Assembly: GCA_001664505.1 (NCBI GenBank)
Contig: CP011806.1
Coordinates: 5,606,590-5,670,589 of the forward strand
Origin: Acidobacteria bacterium Mor1
GTDB taxonomy: Bacteria > Acidobacteriota > Polarisedimenticolia > Polarisedimenticolales > Polarisedimenticolaceae
DNA length: 64,000 bases
Direction of reading: 5' to 3'
Under the pieces are notes generated by a model, which was not told the DNA's origin, did no database searches, and worked only from the letters and a program-made list of their open reading frames with translations. Positions 51,800 through 61,286 of the stretch are shown here, piece by piece. The position numbers and the translations under genes were made by a program. The stretch's first letter is position 1; each line of letters begins with the position of its first letter.

Positions 51800-53839
51800 T
51801 CAGCGCCCGTGGAACTCAGGCCGCCGGCGTCCCAGGCTCGAGAGCCCTTCGTAGGCGTCTTCGGTGGCGAAGATCTCGGTCAGTTTGCCGAGCTCCATCG
51901 CCAGACCGTCGTCCAGGGAGCCCTTGGCCCCCTCTTCGATCATCTCGCCGGCCAGCCGCAGGGCGATCGGCGCCTTGTGGGCGACCTTGCCGACGGTCTT
52001 CTGCAGCTTGGCGTCGCCGCCGGTCTCGACCCGGCCTTCGCGCAGGGCGTCGGCGGGATTCTTCTCGAAGAGCTCCGACAGCGGCACGAAGTCCGCCGGC
52101 GGCACCTGGGCGGTGCGCTCGGTCACCGGGCCCTGGTCGATGCACTCCAGGACCGCAGCGTCGATCTGGTCGGCGCTGACGGTCTTGTCCACCAGGCCGA
52201 TCGCTTCTGCCTGCTTGGCCGAGATCATTTGGCCGGTGAAGACCATCCACTTGGTCAGGCCGACGCCGATGCGGCGGCTGGGGCGTTGGGTACCGCCCAG
52301 GCCGGGGTAGATGCCGATGCCGGTCTCGGGGAAGGCCATCACCGCCTTGTCCGAGGCGACGATGTAGTCGCAGGCCAGTGCCAACTCGAGGCCGCCGCCG
52401 AGGGCCAGGCCGTGCATCCGGGCCACCACCGGCTTCGAGCAGTTGTCCATCTCCCGCAGCATCTGTTGTCCCTGCTCGGTGAAACGGACGATGCGGTCGA
52501 GGTCCTTGGCCTCGATGTTCTTGACGAAGAAGCGAATGTCGGCGCCGGCGATGAAGCCCTTGCCCGCGCCGCCGATCACGATGCCCTTGACCGCGTCGTC
52601 GGCCGCCGCGATCTTGAAGGCGTCGTGGAGCTGGCCGACCACCGTTTCGTTCAACGCGTTCATCGCGTCGGGACGGTTGATCGTCAGGTACGCCACACCG
52701 TCGCGCACTTCGCTCTTGACCAGCTCGAAGTGGAACGGCCCACCCTTGGCGGCCTGGTCGGCCAGGGTCGCCGGCATCTTCATGTCCCAGCGGTCGCAGA
52801 CCGCGTTGACCGCGCTGCGGGCCTTGTCCACGCCGTAGCGGTTGATCATCTCGAAGGGGCCCTTGGGCCAGCGCAAGCCGACCCGGGCACCGATGTCGGT
52901 ATCCTCGATGGTCCCGACCTTCTCGTCGCAGAGCGCGGCTGCGACATAGAAGATCACGCCGAGCATGCGCTCCTCGACCGCGGCGAATTTGCTCTCGTCG
53001 GCTTCACCGTCGAGGGACCAGTTCTCCTTGCTCGCCACCTGTTCGGCCAGCTTCTTGGCCGGGGCGTAAAACGCGCCGAGCTCCTTGCCCAGAGTCTCCG
53101 CCGAATGCAGCGCGATCGGGACGCCGGTTACGTTCATCAGCTCGAAGGGACCCATGCCCACGCCGAAGGTCTTCTTGCAGGCGGCCTCGATGGTGGGGAT
53201 GTCGGCGACCCCTTCTTCCAGCAGCCGCACCGACTCGTTGAGCCAGGGCACGAAGTAACGGTTGACCACGAAACCCGGATCGTCGGTGGACCAGATCGGG
53301 GTCTTGCCGATCTGCTCCTGAAGGGTCCAGGCGGCGGCGACCAGTTCCGGGTTGGAGTTCTTGCCCGGGATGACCTCGACCAACCGGTTCTTGGCCGGGT
53401 GGTAGAAGTAGTGCAGACCGATGACCCGTTCGGGATGCTTGGTCGCGGCGGCGAGCTTCGTCACCGACAGCGAGGAGGTGTTGGTCGCCAGGATGGTGTC
53501 CGGCCGGGTGACCTCGTCGAGACGTTTGAACACGTCGAGCTTGACCTGCTCGTCTTCGAACACCGCCTCGACCACCAGGTCGACGCCGGCCAGCCGGGTC
53601 CAGTCCGCGGTGCCCTGCACGCGGCCCTTGATCGCCTCGGCCTGATCGGGCTTGAAGATCTTGCGCTCGACCCCCTCGGACAGGGTCTTTTCGATGATGC
53701 CCAGCCCGCGGGCCACCGCGTCTTCATTGAGATCGACCATCAGGACCTCGAAGCCCTCGGTGGCCATCTTCTGGGCGATGCCGCTTCCCATGTTGCCGGC
53801 CCCGATCACGGCCAGTTGCCCGAACTGCTTGGCAGCCAT
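51800..53839 (-). CDS. 3-hydroxyacyl-CoA dehydrogenase / enoyl-CoA hydratase fusion (dehydrogenase first)
   Basis: The product is 679 residues from ATG 53839, with AGGAGA upstream; a TTG at 53845 is possible. Residues 1-370 are the NAD-binding dehydrogenase: AVIGAGNMGSGIAQKMATEG, ATNTSSLSVTKLA, HYFYHP and DDPGFVVNR. From about 375 the crotonase fold follows: GVAYLTINRPDAMNAL, GAGKGFIAGADIRFF, HGLALGGGLELALACDY and PETGIGIYPGLGGTQ. This order is the reverse of E. coli FadB and matches the arrangement known in archaea and some bacteria. It performs two beta-oxidation steps in the cytoplasm. Confidence 0.92.
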   Translation of the reverse strand: MAAKQFGQLAVIGAGNMGSGIAQKMATEGFEVLMVDLNEDAVARGLGIIEKTLSEGVERKIFKPDQAEAIKGRVQGTADWTRLAGVDLVVEAVFEDEQVKLDVFKRLDEVTRPDTILATNTSSLSVTKLAAATKHPERVIGLHYFYHPAKNRLVEVIPGKNSNPELVAAAWTLQEQIGKTPIWSTDDPGFVVNRYFVPWLNESVRLLEEGVADIPTIEAACKKTFGVGMGPFELMNVTGVPIALHSAETLGKELGAFYAPAKKLAEQVASKENWSLDGEADESKFAAVEERMLGVIFYVAAALCDEKVGTIEDTDIGARVGLRWPKGPFEMINRYGVDKARSAVNAVCDRWDMKMPATLADQAAKGGPFHFELVKSEVRDGVAYLTINRPDAMNALNETVVGQLHDAFKIAAADDAVKGIVIGGAGKGFIAGADIRFFVKNIEAKDLDRIVRFTEQGQQMLREMDNCSKPVVARMHGLALGGGLELALACDYIVASDKAVMAFPETGIGIYPGLGGTQRPSRRIGVGLTKWMVFTGQMISAKQAEAIGLVDKTVSADQIDAAVLECIDQGPVTERTAQVPPADFVPLSELFEKNPADALREGRVETGGDAKLQKTVGKVAHKAPIALRLAGEMIEEGAKGSLDDGLAMELGKLTEIFATEDAYEGLSSLGRRRPEFHGR

Positions 53840-53888
53840 GCTCAAACTCTCCTGTCTGCGATTGCTCGAATTTGGTGTGTTGGACCGT

Positions 53889-54572
53889 CTAGTCTAGCAG
53901 GTGATCCCCGTTCGTATCCGGGGCCCCCGGCTCCCCCTGGAGGCCCGGCTGGGCCAGGCCCGGGTCGTTCAGAAGCCGGGCCGGCGAGAAGCGCATGGTG
54001 GTGTTCAGCAGCACCACGATCACAAGCGCCACGAAGTAGAGTCTCGCCGCCCATCGCCCCATGCTGAGGGGCTTGCGGGTCAGGGCGGCCAGCAGGGCGG
54101 CCCATCCGCAGATCAACAGGGCAGCGGCCGTGATCGACGCCGCCAGCCAGGCTTTCTCGACTGCCGCGGCGATGCCCAGGCTGAAACCCCAGGGTAGCGT
54201 GGCCGCAGCCAACCACATGCCCCCTTGGTAGCTCAATCGGCGGGCCATCTCCCGGTCGGATTCAGCCTCGAATCGGGCTGCGCGGAGCAGCGTCATGGCA
54301 CCTGCCAGGCCGAGGAGAACAACGCAGAAGGCCAGCCCGAGCCACCCGAACCAGGAGACGGCGATCAGTCCTTCGCGCCCCCAGCCGGCAATGCCGACGA
54401 TCGCGGCGCACACGAACACAGAGGCGGTGAAGAGCAGAATCCGGCGGCCGTGCCCGGCGATCTCTCGTGCCCGCTCGGGGAAGCCGTCCCAGCGGACCTC
54501 GCGGGCTCGCTGGAGGCACAACGCTCCCGCGACCAGCAGGAACATCAGGAGCAGAAGCGGAACGAACAGCAT
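53889..54572 (-). CDS. Unknown multi-pass membrane protein
   Basis: The 227-residue product has about six hydrophobic segments: MLFVPLLLLMFLLVAGALCL, ILLFTASVFVCAAIVGIAG, GWLGLAFCVVLLGLAGAM, WLAAATLPWGFSLGIAAAV, ASITAAALLICGWAALLAAL and LYFVALVIVVLLNTTM. A short hydrophilic tail follows. No family recognised. It lies between the two beta-oxidation genes, divergent from the second. Confidence 0.7.
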   Translation of the reverse strand: MLFVPLLLLMFLLVAGALCLQRAREVRWDGFPERAREIAGHGRRILLFTASVFVCAAIVGIAGWGREGLIAVSWFGWLGLAFCVVLLGLAGAMTLLRAARFEAESDREMARRLSYQGGMWLAAATLPWGFSLGIAAAVEKAWLAASITAAALLICGWAALLAALTRKPLSMGRWAARLYFVALVIVVLLNTTMRFSPARLLNDPGLAQPGLQGEPGAPDTNGDHLLD

Positions 54573-54622
54573 GGCCCGATTTTCTGCTATCGTCGCCGAT
54601 CCGGCAACGAAGGAGCCCCGGC

Positions 54623-55477
54623 ATGTCCGCCATCCAACGCATTGTGATCATCGGCGCGGGAACCATGGGCCACGGTATCGCCCAGGTCGCCGCCGCCTGC
54701 GGCATGAAGGCCGCCCTCCACGACGTCGACGAGGCCGCGATCCAGAAGGGTCTCGACGCGGTCGCCAGGAACCTGCAGAAGGGGATCGACCGGGGCAAGG
54801 TCACCGAGGAGCAGCGGGACGCCACACTGGCCAACCTCAGCGGCGCTCCCGATCTGGCCGCCGCTGCCGCCGAGGCGCAGCTGGTGGTGGAAGCGGTGCC
54901 TGAAAACCTGGAGCTCAAGCGCAAGATCTTCGGCCACCTGGCGGAGGTTTGTGGTGCCGACACGCTGCTGGCCAGCAACACTTCGTCGCTGCCGGTGGGC
55001 AAGATCGCCGAGGGCATCGCCCATCCCGAGCGGGTGGTCGGCATGCACTTCTTCAACCCGGTACACCTGATGGCCCTGATCGAGGTGGTCAAGGCGGACA
55101 CCACCTCCGACGATGCGGTCGACCGCGCCGTCGCTGCCGGCCGGGCCATGGGCAAGGATCCGATCGTCGTCCGTGACGCTCCCGGTTTCGCCTCCAGCCG
55201 GCTCGGTGTGGTGCTCGGTCTCGAGGCGATTCGCATGGTCGAGCAGCAGGTCGCGTCGCCGGAAGATATCGACAAGGCCATGACCCTGGGCTACCGCCAT
55301 CCGATGGGGCCGCTGCGGCTGACCGACCTGGTCGGTCTCGACGTGCGGTTGGCCATCGCCGAACACCTGCATCGCGAGCTCGACTCCGAGGCCTTCCGCC
55401 CGCCGGAGTTGATGCGCCGCATGGTCGCCGAGGGCAAGCTCGGCAAGAAGTCCGGTCAGGGCTTCTACAGCTGGTGA
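54623..55477 (+). CDS. hbd: 3-hydroxybutyryl-CoA dehydrogenase
   Basis: The product is 284 residues from ATG 54623, with AAGGAG upstream. The N-terminal Rossmann domain has [21 protein letters not shown], and [35 protein letters not shown] holds the catalytic histidine region. The C-terminal helical domain has [21 protein letters not shown] and [11 protein letters not shown], ending GQGFYSW as in the PaaH/Hbd family. The normal size indicates a single-function enzyme, separate from the fusion at 51.8 kb. Confidence 0.93.
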   Translation: MSAIQRIVIIGAGTMGHGIAQVAAACGMKAALHDVDEAAIQKGLDAVARNLQKGIDRGKVTEEQRDATLANLSGAPDLAAAAAEAQLVVEAVPENLELKRKIFGHLAEVCGADTLLASNTSSLPVGKIAEGIAHPERVVGMHFFNPVHLMALIEVVKADTTSDDAVDRAVAAGRAMGKDPIVVRDAPGFASSRLGVVLGLEAIRMVEQQVASPEDIDKAMTLGYRHPMGPLRLTDLVGLDVRLAIAEHLHRELDSEAFRPPELMRRMVAEGKLGKKSGQGFYSW

Positions 55478-55481
55478 CCCC

Positions 55482-56543
55482 GTGGAGCATCTGATTCCCG
55501 ACGCATGGTTCGTGGGCCGCTCCCAGTTCGTGTTGGTGCTGATCTCGGCGTTCGGCATCGCCGTACTGGGCAAGGGCGCAGACTGGTTGGTCGAGGGTGC
55601 CTCGGGGATGGCCTACCGCATGGGCATCTCCAAGGTCATCGTCGGCGCGACGATCGTCTCCCTGGGCACCACCAGTCCCGAGTGCGCGGTGTCGGTGATG
55701 GCTGCCTGGGGCGGCCAGCCCGGCCTCGCGTTGGGTAACGCCGTCGGGTCCGTGATCGCCGATACCGGGTTGATCTTCGGGCTCGGCTGTTTGCTCACGG
55801 TCCTACCCGCCGACAAGTTCGTGCTGCAGCGGCAGGGATGGATTCAGTTCGGTTCCGGCGTGCTGCTGGCGGCGCTGGCCTACGGCGCCTGGATCAGCTC
55901 CGGCGATCAGGCGACCCTCGGACGCTGGGTCGGCCTGCTGCTGCTCGCGCTGCTGGGCATCTACATGTGGATCTCGATCCGCTGGAGCAAGATCCACCCC
56001 CACGGCGAGCCGTTCCAGGGGCACGACGGCGAGGAGATCGAGGAAGCCTCCCACAAGCCCTGGGCGGTGTTGGCCGTGTCGATGGTGGTCGGGCTGGCGC
56101 TGGTGCTGGTCTCCAGCCGGGTGCTGATCGCCTCGGTCACCGTGCTGGCCGAGGACCACTGGCACATTCCCCAGGTGGTGATCGCCGGCACCCTGGTGGC
56201 CTTCGGCACGTCCCTTCCCGAACTGGTGATCGGAATGGCCAGCCTGCTCAAGGGGCACAAGGAGATCCTGGTCGGCAACGTGATCGGGGCCGACATCCTC
56301 AACGTGCTGTTCGTGGTGGGCGCGGCGGCGGCGGCGGCGCCGCTACCGATCGTCGACCCGACCTCGACGCTCCCCGAGGTGGCGCTCTACGTCCACCTGC
56401 CGGCGATGCTGCTGATCCTTCTGATGTTCCGCATCTTCATCGTCGGCGCGGTTCGCCGCGGGAACTTCCAGCGCTGGCAGGGCGTGCCGCTGATCCTGGC
56501 CTACGTGGCCTACGTCGTCGTTCAGATCGTGATGACCCGCTAG
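55482..56543 (+). CDS. Calcium/sodium-type cation antiporter (CaCA family)
   Basis: The 353-residue product starts at GTG 55482, 4 bp past the dehydrogenase stop. It has about ten hydrophobic segments and the two inverted alpha-repeats: [19 protein letters not shown] and [19 protein letters not shown], each with the ion-binding acidic residue in [TS]SPE or SLPE. A hydrophilic loop (about 170-195, histidine and acid rich) separates the halves. Probably exports Ca2+ in exchange for Na+ or H+, as in the YrbG group; ion choice is not proven. Confidence 0.9.
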   Translation: MEHLIPDAWFVGRSQFVLVLISAFGIAVLGKGADWLVEGASGMAYRMGISKVIVGATIVSLGTTSPECAVSVMAAWGGQPGLALGNAVGSVIADTGLIFGLGCLLTVLPADKFVLQRQGWIQFGSGVLLAALAYGAWISSGDQATLGRWVGLLLLALLGIYMWISIRWSKIHPHGEPFQGHDGEEIEEASHKPWAVLAVSMVVGLALVLVSSRVLIASVTVLAEDHWHIPQVVIAGTLVAFGTSLPELVIGMASLLKGHKEILVGNVIGADILNVLFVVGAAAAAAPLPIVDPTSTLPEVALYVHLPAMLLILLMFRIFIVGAVRRGNFQRWQGVPLILAYVAYVVVQIVMTR

Positions 56544-56595
56544 GGTCCCGCACAGGGCGCCCGGCTCCGGCGGTCGCAGTCGGGGGAAACCGTGG

Positions 56596-56919
56596 CTACG
56601 ACTTGGGCGTGAGCTTCACCGCCGTTCCGTAGGCCAGTAGTTCCGCAGCGCCGGCCAGCACCTGCGAGGTGACGAAGCGCACGTTGACGATCGCGTCGGC
56701 GCCGAGCCGCTCGGCCTCCGCCTGCATGCGCTTGACGCTCTCGTTGCGCGATTCGATCAGCATCTCGGTGTATTCCTTGATCTCGCCGCCGACGATGGTG
56801 CGCAAACCGGCCAGCAGGTCCTTGCCCAGGTGTTTGGCGCGGATCGTACTGCCGCGGACCAGACCCAGGCTCTCGGTGATTTCCCGGCCGGGAACGAATT
56901 CGGTGTTGACCACGATCAT
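56596..56919 (-). CDS. YbjQ/UPF0145-family protein
   Basis: The product is 107 residues from ATG 56919, with GGAAGGAG upstream; a longer frame from 56964 lacks one. VNTEFVPGREITESLGLVRGSTIRA, with GADAIVNVRFVTSQVLAGAAELLAYGTAVKL, is the YbjQ family pattern; these form small oligomeric rings of unknown function. It is 19 bp downstream of the twin small membrane-protein genes. Confidence 0.9.
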   Translation of the reverse strand: MIVVNTEFVPGREITESLGLVRGSTIRAKHLGKDLLAGLRTIVGGEIKEYTEMLIESRNESVKRMQAEAERLGADAIVNVRFVTSQVLAGAAELLAYGTAVKLTPKS

Positions 56920-56938
56920 CGGGCACTCCTTCCATGCT

Positions 56939-57172
56939 CTATGAATCGAGCAGTTCCTTGTCACTCTCGCGTTCCTCGATCCGTTCCCAGATCATCGAGC
57001 CCAGGATCAGGATCAACCCCAGGGCCGAGGCGCCGAGCCCCAGCTTGATCGGCCAGGGCAGCGCCAGCAGCATCGGCCACAGGGCCCGCAGCGGTTCGAA
57101 CAGGTAGGCGACCAGCACCAGGGCACCGGCGCCGATCAGGAGGAATCCGACCAGGCGTACGAGACGGATCAT
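56939..57172 (-). CDS. Small two-helix membrane protein B
   Basis: The 77-residue product has helices LVGFLLIGAGALVLVAYLF and LGLGASALGLILILGSMI, and an acidic/basic tail WERIEERESDKELLDS. It resembles its upstream neighbour, whose last helix also ends in MERIEDARREGD, so the pair looks like an old tandem duplication. Overlaps that gene by 4 bp. Function unknown. Confidence 0.7.
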   Translation of the reverse strand: MIRLVRLVGFLLIGAGALVLVAYLFEPLRALWPMLLALPWPIKLGLGASALGLILILGSMIWERIEERESDKELLDS

Positions 57173-57396
57173 CGGCTCAGGTCTCCTTCACGGCGGGCGT
57201 CCTCGATTCGCTCCATGACCAGGGAGACCAGGACCAGCAGCATGCCGGCCAGCATCAGGCCGGCGCCGACCTCCACCTGGGCCGGGAGAGCGATGACCCG
57301 GATCAGCTGCCGGGCCACCAGGAAGGCGGCCCAGGAGCCGGCGAACAGCAATCCGCCGCGCCAGAGCAGCAGTCCGATGGCCTGGATTCGGTTCAT
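57169..57396 (-). CDS. Small two-helix membrane protein A
   Basis: The 75-residue product has helices LLFAGSWAAFLVARQLI and VGAGLMLAGMLLVLVSLVM, followed by the charged tail ERIEDARREGDLSR. It has the same layout as the following gene. Cotranscribed with it and probably with the YbjQ-like gene. Function unknown; no recognisable motif beyond the shared tail. Confidence 0.7.
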   Translation of the reverse strand: MNRIQAIGLLLWRGGLLFAGSWAAFLVARQLIRVIALPAQVEVGAGLMLAGMLLVLVSLVMERIEDARREGDLSR

Positions 57397-57512
57397 GGGC
57401 GCTCCGCGGGCCGGTTCTTCGGCCCGATGGAGCTTCCCTACCCGGCGGGGGGGCCTCTATTCGTGGGTGACGGAGATTTTTTCAGACCAGGCGGATGCCG
57501 GCGTGGCGGCCC

Positions 57513-58403
57513 CTAGTCCAGGCCCAGCTTCTCGCGCCAATGGGTGTCGTCGTTGCCGTTGAGGTTCCAGTAGGGGAGTCGCTCGCTATGGGTCCGCTTG
57601 GCCGTGGTGGTCAGCTCCCGGCCGCCGTCCCGGTAGGTCTCTTTCCAGCCTTCGATCCGGTGGGGGAAGGCCGTCTCGAAGTAGATCGTGAGGCTCCGGC
57701 CCGATTCCGGGTAGTTCACGGTATAGCTGCGGAGGCCGCCGTTGTCGCCGGCCAGGGCACCCTCGGCCGGTTCGCCGGCGGGATCCCGATGCCGCAGCCG
57801 GCTCTGCATTCCGCCGGGGATCATGGTGAACTTGCCGGTGGGCAGGGAGTCGGGCGCCAGGCGCACCCGGGTCCAGACCTCTTCCTCGAGCCAGCTGCGG
57901 GGGAGCAGGTAGTCCTGGTCTCCCTCGGTCTCGAAGTAGGAGTAGCCCCGCACCCGGTAGTTTTCGTCGGCCAGATTGAGTTGGAGGAAGGTCTGGCCGC
58001 ACCACTCCTGCACGCTGGTGGTGGTCTTCAGGGTGTGGGGGTGCTTGTCCAGTTCCAGCGGCGTGAAAGTCGAGGTCATCATCGAGTAGGGGTAGAGGCC
58101 GGTGCTGAACTTCTTGGTGCTGTTCAGCTTGAGTACCGGCCACGCGCCGGTCAGCGCCCGGTTGCTGGAATCCGCCTTGACCTGCTTGTCCGGCAGGAAG
58201 TCCTCGGTGACGAAGATCAGCACCGATTCGCCGTCACGCATCTGACCGTAGCGCGCTTGCTGCAGCTCGTAGCGGCTGAGCTCCGCCTTGCCGCTGAACC
58301 AGTAGTCGTTGAACGACGGCGGGCCGGAGGCTGCGAAGTCGACGCTGCAGCCGGTCGATAGGAGGGTTAGGGTCAGAACGCTCGAGAGCAGGATTTGCTT
58401 CAT
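57513..58403 (-). CDS. Conserved lipoprotein of unknown function (often misnamed 'septum formation inhibitor Maf')
   Basis: The 296-residue product starts at ATG 58403 with GGAGG upstream. Lipobox LSTG-Cys marks a lipoprotein. YWFSGKAELSRYELQQARYGQMRDGESVLIFVTEDF, STGLYPYSMMTSTFTP and TTTSVQEWCGQTFLQLN are strongly conserved in a family found in many Bacteroidota. That family is sometimes labelled Maf, but nothing in it resembles Maf nucleotide pyrophosphatases. The role is unknown. Confidence 0.78.
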   Translation of the reverse strand: MKQILLSSVLTLTLLSTGCSVDFAASGPPSFNDYWFSGKAELSRYELQQARYGQMRDGESVLIFVTEDFLPDKQVKADSSNRALTGAWPVLKLNSTKKFSTGLYPYSMMTSTFTPLELDKHPHTLKTTTSVQEWCGQTFLQLNLADENYRVRGYSYFETEGDQDYLLPRSWLEEEVWTRVRLAPDSLPTGKFTMIPGGMQSRLRHRDPAGEPAEGALAGDNGGLRSYTVNYPESGRSLTIYFETAFPHRIEGWKETYRDGGRELTTTAKRTHSERLPYWNLNGNDDTHWREKLGLD

Positions 58404-58465
58404 CGTCGGAACCTCCACATCGAGCATAGCGTGGATGTCCCGCGACGTCCGCCTGGGGACAAAAT

Positions 58466-58496
58466 GATGCGGGCCCCCGATCCTGGAGCCCGCATC
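58466..58496 (-). terminator. Intrinsic terminator of the CHRD gene
   Basis: GATGCGGGC and GCCCGCATC form a 9-bp stem with a 13-nt loop. On the minus strand it is followed by ATTTTGTC, and it starts 30 nt past the CHRD stop codon. Confidence 0.75.
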
Positions 58497-58526
58497 TACA
58501 AGAGAGGGAACGGACTTGGGGGGCAG

Positions 58527-59030
58527 CTAGTTGGCCTCTTCGACCTGCCCGCGCACTTCACCGGCCGGGTTCCCGGCGCTGTGCACGTTGACGTAGACGC
58601 GGCCGTCCAGGATCGACTCGACGACCTCTTCCACCGTTTCGCCACACTCCGTGGGCAGGATCATGCCGCTGTCGATGGTTCCGCGCACCCGAACCTTGCC
58701 GTTGAGTCCGATCGGGAGACCCCCGGCGAGGAAGGCGACTACCGGGCCGTTGGAGCCGAACGGGGCGCAATGCAGGTGCGCGCCGGGGCCGGCAAAGATG
58801 CGCTCGGCGCGATCGATGGCGAGGTTGTAACGAATGCGGGTGCCGTCTTCGCTGACGGTGAACTCGGCGAGGCCGCGGGTGTCGGTGATCACCGGGTTGG
58901 GGACTTCCTCATCGCCGGTCAGCGGGGCGCGGAACTTGAGACGCTGTCCGTCGTCGGCGAAGGCTGACGTCGTCGCGGCGGTCAAGATCAGGACGAGTGC
59001 GAGAAATTGAGAAAAGCGAATCTGGCGCAT
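58527..59030 (-). CDS. Secreted CHRD-domain protein
   Basis: The 167-residue product starts at ATG 59030 with ACGGAG 8 nt upstream; the frame is open far upstream without a site. The signal peptide is LALVLILTAATTSAFA. A CHRD (chordin-type) domain follows: LTGDEEVPNPVITDTRGLAEFTV, GAHLHCAPFGSNGPVVAFL, and the end RVYVNVHSAGNPAGEVRGQV. CHRD proteins are exported; binding partners in bacteria are unknown. Confidence 0.88.
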   Translation of the reverse strand: MRQIRFSQFLALVLILTAATTSAFADDGQRLKFRAPLTGDEEVPNPVITDTRGLAEFTVSEDGTRIRYNLAIDRAERIFAGPGAHLHCAPFGSNGPVVAFLAGGLPIGLNGKVRVRGTIDSGMILPTECGETVEEVVESILDGRVYVNVHSAGNPAGEVRGQVEEAN

Positions 59031-59163
59031 GAGCGAAACTCCGTCGGTGAAGCGATGCGCGTTGAGTCGACCATCGACCCAATGCTTCCGTGAGTTCCGC
59101 AGTCGAGGCCGAAGGTTCAAAACCTCTGACGATTCGCGAGAGTGTGTGCGCGTCGGCGCGAGG

Positions 59164-60447
59164 CTAGCGGCGAGTGGACGAGGCGGTGGATGTCGGAAGC
59201 GCCGGGCAGGAGACGAGAGGATCGAGCTGCGCCAGTGCCAGGCAAGCGTCGATGGTGTGACTGGGCGCGCCGAAGGCATCCAGAGACTGAGTCGACGTGC
59301 TGCGCAGGAGGCGCTCCAGCTCGAGGGGAGTGCGTTGTGGAGCGCGTTCGCGCAACAGGGCGAGAACGCCCGACGCATTGGCCGCGGCGAAGGAGCTTCC
59401 GCTGACGTAGTCGAAGCTTCCGCCGGGCTGGGCGGCGAGGATTTCGGAGCCGGGAGCCCGAAGGGCATCACCTCCGTAGGGCGGGGTAGCCCCGGATCGG
59501 GTCACCGCGATCACACCCTCCACCGAGGCCGGGAAGCCGGGGGCGCTCGAGGATTCGGTGCCGGCTGCAACGACGATCGAGCCGCGCTCGACGCCCTTGC
59601 GGATCAAACGCGCCAGCAACGGGTCGTCGGGGCCGCTGAGGCTCAGGTTGATCAGATCGGCCTGTTCTTCGATGGCGAAGGAAATTGCCTTGAGCAGGGT
59701 CAACGAACTACATCGCCCTTCTCCGGACTCCTCCCAGCACCCGCGCAGCGCCAGAATCGTTGCGTCGGGTGCCACTCCCAGGGTTCCGATGCCGTTCCCC
59801 GACGAGGCGATGATGCCCGCGACGGCGGTGCCGTGTTTCTCCGCCTGGCGTAGCGGCCCCGCCCCACGCCCGACGAAATCGCGGCCGATCTCGATCCGGC
59901 CCTGAAGGTCGGGGTGCGCTACATCGACGGCGGTGTCGACGACGGCGACCCGGACGCCTCGGCCCGCGACCCAGCGGTGGGTCTCGGGCACACGCATCCT
60001 CTGGAGGCCATGCTGAAGCTCGGCGTAGGGGTCGGCGCGCTGGGTCGTGAACCCCTGCATGGGTTGAACCGATTCCACCCGGGCATCGGTACGTAGCTTG
60101 CCGATCGTTTCTTCCAGGCTTGCACCGGGCGGGATCTCGAAAGCGACGCAATAGAGATCGAGGGCGGGGATCAACCAGTCCTCCCGTTCGACCAGCGCGT
60201 AGTCGCGGCTCAGCCGACGCGCTTCCCGGCGTAGGTAGCTCCCTACGGCGTAGCGCCGCGAGCCCTGGTATGCGTCTGCGGTGCCGCCCGCCGACGGGAG
60301 TGGAACCGGGGCCGGGGCCTCGATGGTCAGCAGGATGACCGGGCGAGCGGTCACGGGCTGGGGTTCGAGCCGCGGCCCGGAGCAGCCGGAACCGCCGGCC
60401 GTGAGCAGCGCGAGCAGGCATCCCAGAAGGAGGTGCGGCGGTTTCAT
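59164..60447 (-). CDS. S8-family peptidase lipoprotein with altered oxyanion site
   Basis: The product is 427 residues from ATG 60447. Lipobox GGSG-Cys22 suggests membrane anchoring. An inhibitor-like prodomain (about 85-150, with DWLIPALDLYCVAFEI and ARVESVQPMQGF) precedes the subtilase domain: Asp171 (VVDTAVDVAHPD), His205 (KHGTAVAG) and Ser352 (GSSFAAANASG). At the usual Ala-Gly-Asn oxyanion motif the sequence reads AAGTESS, so the Asn is replaced. The second His of HGTHVAG is also changed (HGTAVAG). Activity may be reduced or altered. No repeat tail, unlike the subtilase at 4.9 kb. Confidence 0.88.
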   Translation of the reverse strand: MKPPHLLLGCLLALLTAGGSGCSGPRLEPQPVTARPVILLTIEAPAPVPLPSAGGTADAYQGSRRYAVGSYLRREARRLSRDYALVEREDWLIPALDLYCVAFEIPPGASLEETIGKLRTDARVESVQPMQGFTTQRADPYAELQHGLQRMRVPETHRWVAGRGVRVAVVDTAVDVAHPDLQGRIEIGRDFVGRGAGPLRQAEKHGTAVAGIIASSGNGIGTLGVAPDATILALRGCWEESGEGRCSSLTLLKAISFAIEEQADLINLSLSGPDDPLLARLIRKGVERGSIVVAAGTESSSAPGFPASVEGVIAVTRSGATPPYGGDALRAPGSEILAAQPGGSFDYVSGSSFAAANASGVLALLRERAPQRTPLELERLLRSTSTQSLDAFGAPSHTIDACLALAQLDPLVSCPALPTSTASSTRR

Positions 60448-60494
60448 GACGGTGAGTTCCCTGGGCGCGGTCGCAGGTTCATTCGAATTTCCCG

Positions 60495-61244
60495 TCAAAA
60501 GCGCAGGGTCAGGGTGCCGGCCCAGTGGTCGGAGACCCTGCGGCCCCAGCGAGGAATGTCGATCACGTCACTGTCGAGGTAGGTCAAACGGAGATCGAAC
60601 TGCCCGAATCGACAGCCGAGCCCCGCGTTGCGGTAGCTGTAGCTCGGCAACTCGGCGAAACCGGAAAACTCCGTCACGCCGACACCGGCGAACAGCAGCC
60701 ATCGCCGGGACAGGGGCAGGCCTCCGTAGATTTCGGCCACCGTGGCGTCGGAAAGGTCCAGTCCGAACACGTCGTCGGTATGGCTGACCAACAGGCCGAA
60801 CTGATCCCGGTATCGCAGGGTGGCCTGAATCTCGAGGTAGCTCAGATCCACCGGACCTTCGGTTTCCGGGTAGTCGTAGCTCACCACCTGGCCGTCAACG
60901 GTCCAGGCAACTCCCAGGTCGAACCCGTAGCCGAGGAGCGTCTGCAGTTCGATGTCTCTGGCGCTGGGGAAGTCCCTGTCGAAGGGGAAATCCACCGATG
61001 TGCCCTGGAAGCCGGCGAAAAAACCGTTCTGGTGGCGGACGACAACGCCCGCCTGCACGGCGGGTCCCGAGTCCGAACGGGAAAAACCCCGTACCACGTA
61101 GTCGCTCATCAGCGCGATCGCCCCATGGGCGTCCCACGGTGATTCGGCCCGAACCGGGGGCAGGCTCAGGCAAAATGAGGCAAGGACGGCAAAAAATGGA
61201 AGAAACCGTTTCAACGTGAACCTCGGCCGCGCATCAGGGAACAT
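60495..61244 (-). CDS. TorF-like outer-membrane beta-barrel protein
   Basis: The product is 249 residues if ATG 61244 is used; a TTG at 61214 with GAGG upstream is a fair alternative. The signal peptide is FFAVLASFCLSLPPVRA. HGAIALMSDYVVRGFSRSDSGPAVQAGVVVRHQNGFFAGFQGTSVDF matches the start of the TorF (TIGR02001) family. The remainder is alternating beta-strand ending in a terminal Phe (TLTLRF), as for an outer-membrane barrel. Function unknown. Divergent from the second ECF sigma gene. Confidence 0.8.
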   Translation of the reverse strand: MFPDARPRFTLKRFLPFFAVLASFCLSLPPVRAESPWDAHGAIALMSDYVVRGFSRSDSGPAVQAGVVVRHQNGFFAGFQGTSVDFPFDRDFPSARDIELQTLLGYGFDLGVAWTVDGQVVSYDYPETEGPVDLSYLEIQATLRYRDQFGLLVSHTDDVFGLDLSDATVAEIYGGLPLSRRWLLFAGVGVTEFSGFAELPSYSYRNAGLGCRFGQFDLRLTYLDSDVIDIPRWGRRVSDHWAGTLTLRF

Positions 61245-61286
61245 ACCGTCGATGAGCGCTTCCGACTGTAGCAAGAGGCGCCGGCG

